Below are positions 1-6,276 of a DNA stretch of 13,127 bases, piece by piece (position 1 is the stretch's first letter; each line of letters opens with the position of its first letter). Source of the stretch: Phormidesmis priestleyi. Its GTDB lineage: Bacteria > Cyanobacteriota > Cyanobacteriia > Phormidesmidales > Phormidesmidaceae. A model generated the notes under the pieces. The model saw only the letters and a program-made list of their open reading frames with translations. It was not told the origin of the DNA and did no database searches. Both the position numbers and the translations under genes were made by a program. Where the stretch lies: the NCBI GenBank assembly GCA_003242115.1, contig QBMP01000108.1, forward strand, positions 1-13,127. The letters are read 5' to 3'.

Positions 1-442
1 CCTGATCGAATACCTGATGCAGAATATACAGCCCGCGCCCGCACTCGCTCACCACAGGATTTCCCGGCAGCGTTTCATCTATTTCGGCTATTTCATCTAA
101 TGGACAACCACAATAATCGGGTCGTTCAAACCCTTCTCCTTGATCTGTCACAATCCACCAATAGTAGCCATTAGCTCTCGCATGGCGCACCGAAACCACT
201 TTTTGCGGATCGAGATGGTTACCGTGTGTGGCGGCATTGACTAAAGCCTCCTGCAACCCTAACCGCAGCTCGTCATGCAATGGATTGGGCGTAGATTCTA
301 ACAGCGCATCTAAAATCGGACGCAGATACAAAGTAGACGTAAAGCTCAAGCTTTCCCACTTTTTTATAGGTAGGCTTCTACCCGAAAAATTCACAGGTAG
401 CGGCTCTACGATAGACGATTTTTTAGGTGCGGTGTAAATCAC
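1..442 (-). CDS. RsbW-like anti-sigma factor / Ser-Thr kinase ATPase (partial)
   Basis: The minus strand is open from a GTG at 442 to the window edge, giving 147 codons; the C-terminus is missing. The fold is the HATPase_c_2 (GHKL) type used by anti-sigma regulatory kinases such as RsbW and SpoIIAB. The N-box LQEALVNAATHGN lies at residues 63-75, the G1 box VTDQGEGFE at 98-106, and the G2 box CGRGLYILHQVFD at 134-146. Such proteins bind ATP, are cytoplasmic, and usually control a sigma factor or phosphorylate an STAS anti-anti-sigma partner. The start is well defined: the codon just before GTG is an in-frame TGA, and GGGAGAG (451-457 complement) sits eight bases upstream. No partner gene is visible, since the gene leaves the window, so its target is unknown. 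It could instead be a fused domain of a larger PP2C-type regulator. Confidence 0.8.
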   Translation of the reverse strand, partial: MIYTAPKKSSIVEPLPVNFSGRSLPIKKWESLSFTSTLYLRPILDALLESTPNPLHDELRLGLQEALVNAATHGNHLDPQKVVSVRHARANGYYWWIVTDQGEGFERPDYCGCPLDEIAEIDETLPGNPVVSECGRGLYILHQVFDQ

Positions 443-559
443 TCAATCGACTCTCCCAACAAACTTCGACTTAGCAAGTAATTTTTTGGCTCGCTATAGT
501 AGCTAACTGCGCCTGCTCGCTAGGCGGCTAGTTCAGCCTTGAGCGCAAACTCTTACTTT

Positions 560-587
560 AAAACTAGAAAATTAAAACTAGAGAATT
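560..587. repeat. 14-bp tandem repeat, two copies
   Basis: AAAACTAGAAAATT (560-573) is followed directly by AAAACTAGAGAATT (574-587), one mismatch. It lies about 120 bp upstream of the anti-sigma gene start. No function is implied. Confidence 0.6.
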
Positions 588-930
588 AAAATGAGGTTAA
601 GAACACTTTTACTAAAAACAGAACGACTTAACTTCAATAAAATCTAAATAAATAAATGAATAAAAATGTGTTAACCAATACAGTTCTCTAAAAATCTTAG
701 AATTGATTTAGTTTGATATATATCTAGTTTATCAGAACATTTCAGTACATAGCGAGGTGTGAAAAATATTGATTGCCCGTGATGCCCTGGGGTTGCTATT
801 AGAAATAGTCTGCTGTAAAGCTGATTGAAATCACAGACGCTGAAGATAGAACATGTGTAAAAGTCAGCCAAAAATGGTTTCCGAGGCGATCAAAATTCAG
901 TCAAAAACCTTTGCATCAAAGCAATGCAGC

Positions 931-978
931 CTCTTTAGGCAGGACTAAATTCGTCCGTTTAATACCTGCCTGAAAGAG
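931..978. repeat. Long hairpin, 13-bp stem with one bulge
   Basis: Arm CTCTTTAGGCAGG (931-943) pairs with CCTGCCTGAAAGAG (965-978) with a single bulged base; the loop is 21 nt. A competing inner hairpin GGAC/GTCC (942-945 with 953-956) is also possible. There is no T-run next to it on the plus strand, so it is not a standard terminator. The loop and right arm carry TCCGTTTAATACC-T-GC, which recurs with one change at 7544-7559. Confidence 0.7.
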
Positions 979-1286
979 TGTGAAGTGTTGACGAAGCCGC
1001 TGATTTTAGTCAGCAAATCGTTTTTATCCGCCCAAATAGCAAAAATACAGCCGGTCAAAAGCAAATTTTCTACGGTTGCTTATGATCGCTATTCTGACTC
1101 AGAAAAAGTTTTTGAAAGAATTTTTCTAAGCCAAGCAAATTTGTACATAAGCAATAGCTTGTTGTTTCAAATACATTGAAGCCAACGTAATCTCTACAGT
1201 AAATATTCAAAAAATCCGGAGAGGTCTAAACACATTCCGCATAATTACTGTTGCGATGAGATTGTAGGTTAAAGACGTTTTTAAAT

Positions 1287-1316
1287 AGGATTTTGCTGCG
1301 ATCGCAGCAAAATCCT
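1287..1316. repeat. Perfect 30-bp palindrome centred on HIP1
   Basis: AGGATTTTGCTGCGA and its exact reverse complement abut at 1301/1302, so the central eight bases are GCGATCGC (1298-1305). In RNA it would fold as a 13-bp stem with a 4-nt loop on either strand. Neither flank carries a clear T-run. It lies about 160 bp beyond the nblB-like stop codon. Confidence 0.9.
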
Positions 1317-1419
1317 TAATGATAAGTATTACAAATTGTTTCGAGCATCAAGAAAGTATTTTTTTGTCTTGACAATATTCAACCTCACGCTTGCAGATGA
1401 AGCGCATTGCTAATAGTCA

Positions 1420-1434
1420 GTAGCCGATGGCTAC
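1420..1434 (-). terminator. Small hairpin after nblB-like gene (weak terminator candidate)
   Basis: GTAGCC and GGCTAC (6 bp, 3-nt loop) lie about 45 bp past the stop codon of the minus-strand HEAT-repeat gene. No U-tract follows, so a terminator role is only a guess from position. Confidence 0.25.
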
Positions 1435-1477
1435 AGCTCAGTGCATCTCAACTCCGAAGACTGCTCATGCAGATGCG

Positions 1478-2212
1478 CTATATGTAATGCTGAGCGGTCT
1501 CTGCAACGAGAGGGGAAGGGTCTTGAGCCAGTTTTTGAAGGCATTGAATAGCCTCAGATCGGGTCGCAAAGTGCCCGAGTGCTTGCGCCAGCCGGTGCCG
1601 AATTTGCCAGTCTGGATCATCTGCATAGGGCAGCAGCAGCGGAATAGCGCGTTCGTCCTTGAGTTCGCCCAGCGATCCGATCGCTGCGACTGCGATCAGG
1701 GAATTGTCTGAGCTTAAGGCGGATTTGAGCAGTTCAAAGGCGCGGCGATCGCCCATTTCGCCCAGGCAGGCAACAATGCTCATTTGCACGAGCCATTCGG
1801 GCGTAGTTTCGTACAGCTCTTGCAGATCGTCTAAAGCGTCGGTGAGTTTTAGCGCGGCTAATGAGTCGGCAGCAGCGGCCTGAACATCGGGCTCAGGGTC
1901 ACCGAGTGAGGCACTCAAAAGCTGGTAGGCAATGGCCGGATCTTGCGCGCCGAGGGTGGCAATTTGGCTGACGGCGGCGTAGCGAACGCGGGTGTTCGGA
2001 TCGTCGCACAGGGGCGCAATGAGCTGGAAGGCGACGGCTGGATCGATGGTGCGCAGCTGGTTGATGGCTTTAATGCGATCGCCAAATTTTTCCGAATTCA
2101 GCGCTTGAGTAATCTCCGCTAAATCTGGTTTGCTCTCTAACTTGCTCTCTAACTTGCTCTCTACCTTACTGTCCAACTTATCGTCTAAATTACCGTCCAA
2201 ATCAGCACTCAT
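1478..2212 (-). CDS. nblB: HEAT-repeat protein, NblB-like phycobilisome degradation factor
   Basis: The gene encodes 244 residues from the ATG at 2212. That start is preferred because AAAGGGA (2222-2228 complement) lies nine bases upstream; an in-frame ATG at 2251 would add 13 residues but has no ribosome site. Residues 30-244 form about six bi-helical HEAT repeats with signatures such as DPNTRVRYAAVSQI, DPEPDVQAAAADSLAALK, TPEWLVQMSIVACLGEMGD and DDPDWQIRHRLAQALG. This pattern and length match cyanobacterial NblB, a cytoplasmic protein related to phycocyanobilin-lyase HEAT proteins and needed for phycobilisome breakdown under nutrient stress. The N-terminus is unusual: a lysine/glutamate-rich tetrapeptide repeat (LDSK, VESK, LESK, LESK), likely disordered. 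There is no phycobiliprotein gene nearby, so a related lyase-type HEAT protein remains possible. It is divergent from the AEC permease gene. Confidence 0.75.
   Translation of the reverse strand: MSADLDGNLDDKLDSKVESKLESKLESKPDLAEITQALNSEKFGDRIKAINQLRTIDPAVAFQLIAPLCDDPNTRVRYAAVSQIATLGAQDPAIAYQLLSASLGDPEPDVQAAAADSLAALKLTDALDDLQELYETTPEWLVQMSIVACLGEMGDRRAFELLKSALSSDNSLIAVAAIGSLGELKDERAIPLLLPYADDPDWQIRHRLAQALGHFATRSEAIQCLQKLAQDPSPLVAETAQHYI
2129..2202 (-). repeat. 12-bp coding repeat in the nblB-like gene
   Basis: About six imperfect 12-base units (AACTTGCTCTCT and variants on the plus strand) encode the four-residue periodicity LDGN-LDDK-LDSK-VESK-LESK-LESK at the N-terminus of the HEAT-repeat protein. 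The last two or three units are nearly identical, which suggests slippage-type expansion. Confidence 0.75.
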
Positions 2213-2357
2213 ACATTTAGTTCCCTTTACTTCGAGCGACTTCTCCAGCATAAAGCGTGGCTTTTATCGAAGCGCAAATAGTTCAGACGATGTAACGTGC
2301 AAGATAATGTGCAAGCATCCCTAACAAAACCTTGCCCAAAAAACTGCCAAAAACTTT

Positions 2358-3248
2358 ATGGGCGTATTGATTTCGGCAGTATTGCCCATTGCGCTAGTTG
2401 CTCTGTCTGGTTTGTGGGCTGGCCGCGTCTTTGATTTAGACCTTAAAACCCTGGCGCGCATCAATATCTACGTGCTGCTACCGGCATTAGTGCTCACTGG
2501 CCTATACCAATCGACGCTGATGCTCAACAGCGCCGTCGGCATCGTCGTCGGCTTTTTGCTCCACTCCACCGTTCTCTATCTCCTGTCAAAAGGCTTAGGC
2601 CAAGTCCTCAATCTTTCTGATGACAGCCGTAAAAGCCTAGTCGCTACCACCTTGCTGGCCAACTCAGGCAATATCGGCCTACCTTTTGTGCTCTTTGCGC
2701 TCGGCGAAGCCGCCTTGGATAGAGCGGTGATTTATCTGATCGCGTCAGCCATTTTCGTGGCCAGCATCGGGCCAATTTTCTTAAAAGGTGAAGGGCTCAA
2801 GGTCGGGCTCCAAGTTACTTTAAAAATGCCCGTTTTTTGGGCGACGATTATCGGCGTCGCGCTTCAAGCGATCGCTTGGCAAGTCCCGATTCCTATTGAT
2901 CGCGCTTTGCAGCTGCTCAGTGACGCAGCGATTCCAACTGCGCTGCTGATGTTAGGCATTCAGCTATCGCGCATTCGCCTATCTTTCAGCGTCTATGAGC
3001 TATTTGCTGCTAGCCTCAGACTGATAGTCTCACCGCTGACGGCGTACAGCATTGGGCGGCTGATTGGCCTACAAGGACTCGATTTATCGGTGCTAGTGAT
3101 TCAGTCGGCGATGCCTGTAGCCGTCAATACGCTGATTTGGGTGAGTGAATTTGGCGGCGATACCCGGCAGGTCGCCAAAACCATTGTGCTCTCAACTGCC
3201 CTGAGCTTTGTGAGCTTACCAGTCGTGCTTTGGCTATTGACGCGCTAG
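2358..3248 (+). CDS. AEC-family (auxin efflux carrier/malonate-type) permease
   Basis: The gene encodes 296 mostly hydrophobic residues predicted to form about ten membrane helices, the usual size for bacterial AEC (Mem_trans) transporters of the inner membrane. Family-like features include the N-terminal VLPIALVALSGLWAGR segment, an INIYVLLPALVLTGLY helix, the LLANSGNIGLPFVLFALG motif near residues 99-116 (conserved Asn-Gly-rich break in a helix), and a C-terminal repeat with AIPTALLMLGIQL and QSAMPVAVNTLIW. Members export or exchange organic anions; the substrate cannot be told from sequence, and auxin is not implied in bacteria. The ATG at 2358 has no obvious ribosome site, which is common in cyanobacteria. 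The TAG stop lies inside a duplicated 26-bp unit shared with the end of the convergent receiver gene. Confidence 0.85.
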   Translation: MGVLISAVLPIALVALSGLWAGRVFDLDLKTLARINIYVLLPALVLTGLYQSTLMLNSAVGIVVGFLLHSTVLYLLSKGLGQVLNLSDDSRKSLVATTLLANSGNIGLPFVLFALGEAALDRAVIYLIASAIFVASIGPIFLKGEGLKVGLQVTLKMPVFWATIIGVALQAIAWQVPIPIDRALQLLSDAAIPTALLMLGIQLSRIRLSFSVYELFAASLRLIVSPLTAYSIGRLIGLQGLDLSVLVIQSAMPVAVNTLIWVSEFGGDTRQVAKTIVLSTALSFVSLPVVLWLLTR

Positions 3249-3297
3249 TCTGGCCCGCTAGTTTGGCCAGTTAGTCTGGCCCGCTAGTTTGGCCAGC
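3246..3297. repeat. 26-bp tandem duplication between convergent gene ends
   Basis: TAGTCTGGCCCGCTAGTTTG plus GCCAGT (3246-3271) is followed by the same unit with a final C (3272-3297), 25/26 identical. The first copy holds the permease TAG stop; the second covers the last codons (GWPN) and stop of the minus-strand receiver gene. Confidence 0.9.
3250..3296. terminator. Duplicated hairpin, possible bidirectional terminator
   Basis: Each 26-bp unit contains CTGGCC-9 nt-GGCCAG (3250-3270 and 3276-3296). A third, tighter pairing GGCCAG (3265-3270) with CTGGCC (3276-3281) has a 5-nt loop. The site lies exactly between convergent genes. No strong T-run is present, so termination is inferred from structure and position only. 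Confidence 0.4.
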
Positions 3298-3664
3298 CCA
3301 AAAAACCGGATATTTGGCTGGCCAGCGTCGTGGGATCAAAGGGCTTGTTGATCACGCCCTGTGCGCCGAGGGCGTAGAGCTTTTGGCGATCGCTCGCTTT
3401 GGATTTGGCCGTCAAAAAAATAACTGGAATCGCCTGCGTCACGGCATCTGCTTTGAGCGCCGCTAGGGTCGCTACCCCGTCCATATCTGGCATCATCACA
3501 TCTAGCAAAATCGCATCCGGCTGATGCCCTTTGGCTTGCTGAATGCCTTCTTGCCCAGAGCTAGCGGTTAAGACTTGCCAGCCGCTGATTAGGTTCAACC
3601 CCATGCGGGCAATGGTTTGAATATCGATTTCATCGTCGATCATCAGAATTTGCTTGGGGTTCAT
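3284..3664 (-). CDS. Stand-alone CheY-like response regulator
   Basis: This 126-residue protein is a single receiver (REC) domain with no output domain. The acidic pocket is D10, D11 (LMIDDEID), the phosphoacceptor is D55 (LLDVMMPDMDG), and the switch and anchor residues T85 (FLTAK) and K107 (NKPF) are all present, so it should be phosphorylated by a histidine kinase. Such proteins act by protein-protein contact, for example in phosphorelays, motility or as shuttles to hybrid kinases. No kinase adjoins it; the nearest one in the window is the hybrid kinase-cyclase 4 kb away, and a link is speculative. It is divergent from def (86 bp apart) and convergent with the AEC permease. Confidence 0.9.
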   Translation of the reverse strand: MNPKQILMIDDEIDIQTIARMGLNLISGWQVLTASSGQEGIQQAKGHQPDAILLDVMMPDMDGVATLAALKADAVTQAIPVIFLTAKSKASDRQKLYALGAQGVINKPFDPTTLASQISGFLGWPN

Positions 3665-3710
3665 TGCTTAGGGTTCATCAATGAGTTAGACCGCTAAAAT
3701 AGGAGTCTAG

Positions 3711-3734
3711 CATTAGAAAAAACATTAGAAAAAA
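3711..3734. repeat. 12-bp tandem repeat in the response-regulator/def spacer
   Basis: CATTAGAAAAAA occurs twice in tandem in the 86-bp divergent spacer upstream of def. It may affect promoter spacing, but no promoter elements can be assigned with confidence. Confidence 0.6.
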
Positions 3735-3750
3735 CTGGCAAATCGGCAAT

Positions 3751-4281
3751 ATGGCTAAGGTGTTAAAAGTAGCAGAGTTAGGTAATCCGGTGTTGCGATC
3801 GCCCGCTCACCCCATCACAAACATCGCCGATCCGTCCATCCAAAAGCTTATAGACAATCTGCTCAAAACCGTCAACAAAACCAACGGCGTTGGCATTGCT
3901 GCCCCTCAAGTGTTTGAAAGCTGGCAGCTCTTTATTGTGGCTTCACGGCCCAATTTGCGCTATCTGCACGCGCCGACAATGGAGCCAACGCCGATGATCA
4001 ATCCCGAAATTCTATCGCGATCAGATGAGTTAGTGGAAGGTTGGGAAGGCTGCTTAAGCGTGCCGGGAATGAGAGGGTTGGTGAAGCGATCGCGCGAGAT
4101 TGAAGTTCGTTATTGCGATCGCTTCGGTCAGCCGCACCAAAAAATATTCACCGATTTTGTCGCCCGCATTATTCAACACGAATACGACCACATCAGCGGC
4201 AAAGTCTTTTTAGATCGCGTCGAAAACACCCTGAATTTGATGAGCGAAGCTGAATACCACACTCGAATTGTCTGTGCCTAA
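3751..4281 (+). CDS. def: Peptide deformylase
   Basis: The 176-residue protein has all three deformylase motifs: GVGIAAPQ at residues 46-53, EGCLSVPG at 99-106 and QHEYDH at 142-147. Cys101, His143 and His147 are the metal ligands and Glu144 the catalytic base. The enzyme removes the formyl group from the N-terminal methionine of new proteins and works in the cytoplasm near the ribosome exit. Length is normal for the bacterial enzyme. The coding sequence carries three HIP1 octamers, so it belongs to the native chromosome. There is no fmt gene next to it. No clear Shine-Dalgarno precedes the ATG. It is the last core gene before the acquired block. Confidence 0.95.
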   Translation: MAKVLKVAELGNPVLRSPAHPITNIADPSIQKLIDNLLKTVNKTNGVGIAAPQVFESWQLFIVASRPNLRYLHAPTMEPTPMINPEILSRSDELVEGWEGCLSVPGMRGLVKRSREIEVRYCDRFGQPHQKIFTDFVARIIQHEYDHISGKVFLDRVENTLNLMSEAEYHTRIVCA

Positions 4282-4401
4282 GAAGAACAGATCTAAGAAA
4301 AATAAATCTCATGACTCGCTAGCTAGTGGTGTATTTATGTAAAGACCAGAGAAAAAGCTTGATTGTGAAAGCCTCCACTGCCATAACCTACCACTCAGTC
4401 C
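4282..4401. other. Spacer between def and attC-like site
   Basis: I see no gene, strong hairpin or repeat here. It is the last native-looking sequence before the attC-like element at 4402. Confidence 0.5.
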
Positions 4402-4487
4402 GCCTAACGACCAAGCTCACCCGCCGCCGGAAGCGAAGTGAGGAATGAACGGAGCTGTAGGCGGTCGGGTGCAGCGCTTTGTTAGGC
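4402..4487 (-). mobile_element. Integron attC-like recombination site (86 bp)
   Basis: The element is bounded by inverse core sites GCCTAAC (4402-4408) and GTTAGGC (4481-4487). Inside, CACCCG-CCGCC on the left pairs with GGCGG-T-CGGGTG on the right, and AGCT pairs with the right-hand AGC, leaving unpaired bases all on the right half. This imperfect palindrome with same-side extrahelical bases is the hallmark of attC. Read on the minus strand, its ends fit the published attC degenerate primer consensus well (3' side about 20 of 23 positions by eye, including the terminal CGTTAGSC). The orientation is therefore minus: a cassette gene ending here should lie to the right and read leftwards, but none survives. 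No integrase gene is in the window. Confidence 0.75.
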
Positions 4488-4492
4488 CGGTG
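4479..4492 (+). repeat. Left copy of 14-bp inverted repeat flanking the RM block
   Basis: TTGTTAGGCCGGTG overlaps the GTTAGGC core of the attC-like site. Its exact reverse complement, CACCGGCCTAACAA, occurs at 7293-7306, just past the endonuclease gene. Confidence 0.85.
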
Positions 4493-4699
4493 TTGGTGAA
4501 AACCGCTGTATTTCGCTTGAAGAACATCTTTGGGAAAAAGTTGAGCAGTTGGAGATTGGAAGCGCAGGCTAATGAGGTGTTGCTGCGGTGTGCGGCACTC
4601 AATCGCATGACGCACTTGGAAATGCCGGAAAGTTACGTGGTCTAAACCACCCTCTGACCCCAGCCGCTCTCTGCCTCTAATGAATTATGCAACAACGCC
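4488..4699 (+). mobile_element. 3' remnant of an IS903/IS5-type insertion sequence
   Basis: The block holds the tail of a transposase gene and, 36 bp after its stop, GAATTATGCAACAACGCC (4682-4699). The reverse complement, GGCGTTGTTGCATAATTC, resembles the terminal inverted repeat of IS903-group elements (GGCTTTGTTG...). The left end of the element is absent; homology begins right after the attC core GTTAGGC, so the junction coincides with the recombination site. Confidence 0.7.
4493..4645 (+). pseudogene. Transposase C-terminal fragment (IS5 family, IS903 group)
   Basis: About 50 residues ending at TAA 4645 read KTAVFRLKNIFGKKLS ... ALNRMTHLEMPESYVV. This matches the conserved C-terminus of IS903-type DDE transposases, where an F/YRxKxxxGxxLS segment is followed by ALNKxTxxGMPES. 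The catalytic Asp-Asp part is missing, so the fragment is inactive. The open frame extends upstream into the attC-like site only by chance (ATG at 4445). I know the family pattern from memory; no alignment was run. Confidence 0.7.
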
Positions 4700-4713
4700 C
4701 GGTGTTGGGGACT

Positions 4714-4739
4714 TTGGAAGGGCTGCATTCGATTATACT
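4714..4739 (+). promoter_or_regulatory. Possible promoter of the restriction-modification operon
   Basis: TATACT (4734-4739) is a good -10 hexamer 74 bp before the methylase ATG. TTGGAA (4714-4719) could be a -35, but the 14-bp spacer is short. The site lies just outside the IS remnant end. No C-box-like repeat of controller-regulated restriction systems is seen. Confidence 0.3.
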
Positions 4740-4812
4740 TTACTACTACTGCGAATAACGTAGTGGCGCATGAGTTTGAAACACGCAGAAAATAATTGAT
4801 GTCCTAATAAAT

Positions 4813-6276
4813 ATGATTCAAGTACCTTCTCCGCCTTCCACTGGTATCGCTTTCAAGCCGTTGGATAGCGTTTCTCGTTCTTTCCTGGACAGAATCGAGG
4901 CACAAGATGCCAAATTGAAACAACAATTCGAGACACGGCTCAGTGTAGCGCCCTTTCTAAATCGGCAACTCGTTTCTTTTCAAGCCAACAAAACTCGTTC
5001 TTCTTACCGATGGTTCAAATATAAAGAGGCTTTTTCTGCGGCGTTAGTTGAGGAATTACTACAAAATCGTGGTGTTCTCAACGGCCACATTCTCGATCCG
5101 TTTGCCGGAAGTGGAACCGCCTTATTTGCGGCTAGCGCGCTGGGCATTGACGCGACGGGAATCGAGTTATTGCCCATTGGCGTAGAAATTATGCACGCAC
5201 GGCAATTGTTGAGATGCGAATTTACATCTGACGATTTTGCCGCGTTAGAAAGGTGGCGCTTAGTGCAACCCTGGCGTAATTCGCCTGTGCGCTGCACTTT
5301 GGGAGTACTCAAGATTACTGATGGTGCCTATCCTCCTGAAACCTTGGAATCCATAGAGCGTTATCTGACGGCAATTACTGACGAGTCTCCGCATGTGCAA
5401 ACTGTACTACGGTTCGCATTGTTGTGTATTTTGGAGAACGTCAGCTATACGCGCAAAGATGGGCAATATCTGCGCTGGGACGCTCGCTCTGGCCGGCGGC
5501 AAGGCGTTAAGCCCTTTAATAAGGGTGTGATTTTGGATTTTGACGGGGCAATTACCGCCAAGCTAAGTGACATCATTTGTGACACGCACACATTTGAGGA
5601 GCAAATCGGGCTATTTGATACTGAACAATCTAATGTCACGACGGGCCAACTAAATGTATTGCAGGGGTCGTGCTTACAGGAATTGCAGAGATTGCCAAGC
5701 AATTTGTTTGATGTCGTTCTAACTTCACCACCTTATTGCAATCGCTACGATTACACACGCACTTATGCGTTGGAATTGGCCTTGCTTGGTGTTACTGGCG
5801 ATGCATTGATTGCGTTACGGCAGGAAATGCTCTCTTGCACTGTCGAAAATCGCTCTAAGTCGCTGCTGGAAATAAACCCCGATTGGCAGGCACCTGTTGA
5901 AGCCGCTAACGGTCAAATGCTTTTACAAGCGATTCTTGAACACCTCGACAATCAGAAAGAACGAAAGCTCATCAACAATACTGGCATTCCGCGCATGGTG
6001 AAGGGCTATTTTTATGAAATGGCTTGCGTGGTTTTTGAGTGTCTGCGTGTTTTAAAGCCGGGTGCGCCGCTCTTTATGGTCAATGATAACGTACGTTATG
6101 CAGGTGCAAGCGTATCTGCTGATCTAATCTTGTCCGACATTGCTGAGAAGCTAGGCTTTCGGGTGCCACTCATCACCGTTTTGCAACAAGGGAAGGGCAA
6201 CAGCAGCCAACAAATGGGAGAACATGGAAGAAAAGCACTCCGCAAGTGCATCTATGTTTGGGAGAAACCGCAATGA
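4813..6276 (+). CDS. Type II DNA methyltransferase, AvaI/BsoBI type (N4-cytosine)
   Basis: The protein has 487 residues, close to M.AvaI as I recall it (about 480). The AdoMet-binding motif I, LDPFAGSGT, is at residues 94-102, followed by GIELLP (116-121) as the next strand. A long middle region, likely target recognition, separates it from the catalytic motif TSPPYCNRYDYTRTY at 304-318. The SPPY form points to N4-cytosine methylation, and motif I preceding motif IV with recognition sequence between is the alpha arrangement. The enzyme should modify CYCGRG and so protect host DNA from the adjacent endonuclease. Its TGA overlaps the endonuclease ATG (ATGA, 6273-6276), implying translational coupling. 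There is no obvious Shine-Dalgarno before its ATG and no HIP1 octamer in the gene, consistent with acquisition. The partner gene supports the specificity. Confidence 0.88.
   Translation: MIQVPSPPSTGIAFKPLDSVSRSFLDRIEAQDAKLKQQFETRLSVAPFLNRQLVSFQANKTRSSYRWFKYKEAFSAALVEELLQNRGVLNGHILDPFAGSGTALFAASALGIDATGIELLPIGVEIMHARQLLRCEFTSDDFAALERWRLVQPWRNSPVRCTLGVLKITDGAYPPETLESIERYLTAITDESPHVQTVLRFALLCILENVSYTRKDGQYLRWDARSGRRQGVKPFNKGVILDFDGAITAKLSDIICDTHTFEEQIGLFDTEQSNVTTGQLNVLQGSCLQELQRLPSNLFDVVLTSPPYCNRYDYTRTYALELALLGVTGDALIALRQEMLSCTVENRSKSLLEINPDWQAPVEAANGQMLLQAILEHLDNQKERKLINNTGIPRMVKGYFYEMACVVFECLRVLKPGAPLFMVNDNVRYAGASVSADLILSDIAEKLGFRVPLITVLQQGKGNSSQQMGEHGRKALRKCIYVWEKPQ
6260..6264 (+). promoter_or_regulatory. 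Ribosome binding site deciding the endonuclease start
   Basis: GGGAG lies eight bases before the ATG at 6273, inside the methylase coding sequence. It supports that start over the in-frame ATG at 6246, which is preceded by no such site. Confidence 0.6.

Larger units (their letters stand above)
443..1477. other. A+T-rich intergenic region without a convincing gene
   Basis: This kilobase lies upstream of the anti-sigma gene and downstream of the nblB-like gene. Only short open frames occur (985-1179 plus, 671-871 minus); neither shows a recognisable domain. Seen here are a 14-bp tandem repeat (560-587), a long hairpin (931-978), a perfect 30-bp palindrome (1287-1316) and a small hairpin (1420-1434). 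It may hold promoters or a small RNA, but nothing in the sequence proves either. Confidence 0.6.

Noticed and set aside
560..587. AAAACTAGARAATT tandem repeat as an operator
   Set aside because: It has only two low-complexity copies, and no promoter can be aligned with it.
671..871. Open frame of 66 codons on the minus strand
   Set aside because: No ribosome site, no family resemblance, and odd composition (many Cys, Phe, Tyr); likely noise in intergenic DNA.
985..1179. Open frame of 64 codons on the plus strand starting with GTG
   Set aside because: A weak AAAGAG precedes it, but the product has no recognisable domain and lies in A+T-rich DNA where such frames occur by chance. It is not strong enough to list as a gene.
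1427..1711. Plus-strand frame of 94 codons overlapping the 3' end of the nblB-like gene
   Set aside because: It is antisense to a well-supported HEAT-repeat coding region and has no domain signature.
2129..2202. Possible CRISPR-like array from regular 12-bp units
   Set aside because: The units are contiguous with no spacers and encode an in-frame tetrapeptide repeat.
4388..4615. Minus-strand frame of 75 codons reading RPNKALHPTA
   Set aside because: This is translation through the attC-like site. Such peptides arise when genes read into this repeat, and no real start or domain is seen.
4445..4645. Treating the whole plus-strand frame as a small intact gene
   Set aside because: The first part is attC sequence and the rest is a transposase C-terminus, so it is a fused remnant and not a functional protein.
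4646..4812. Search for a controller (C) protein gene or C-boxes upstream of the methylase
   Set aside because: No small helix-turn-helix frame or paired repeat is present; AvaI-type systems are not known to need one.
6246..6272. Upstream ATG start for the endonuclease (nine extra residues)
   Set aside because: The ATG at 6273 has GGGAG at proper spacing, the 4-bp overlap with the methylase stop, and gives a length close to BsoBI.
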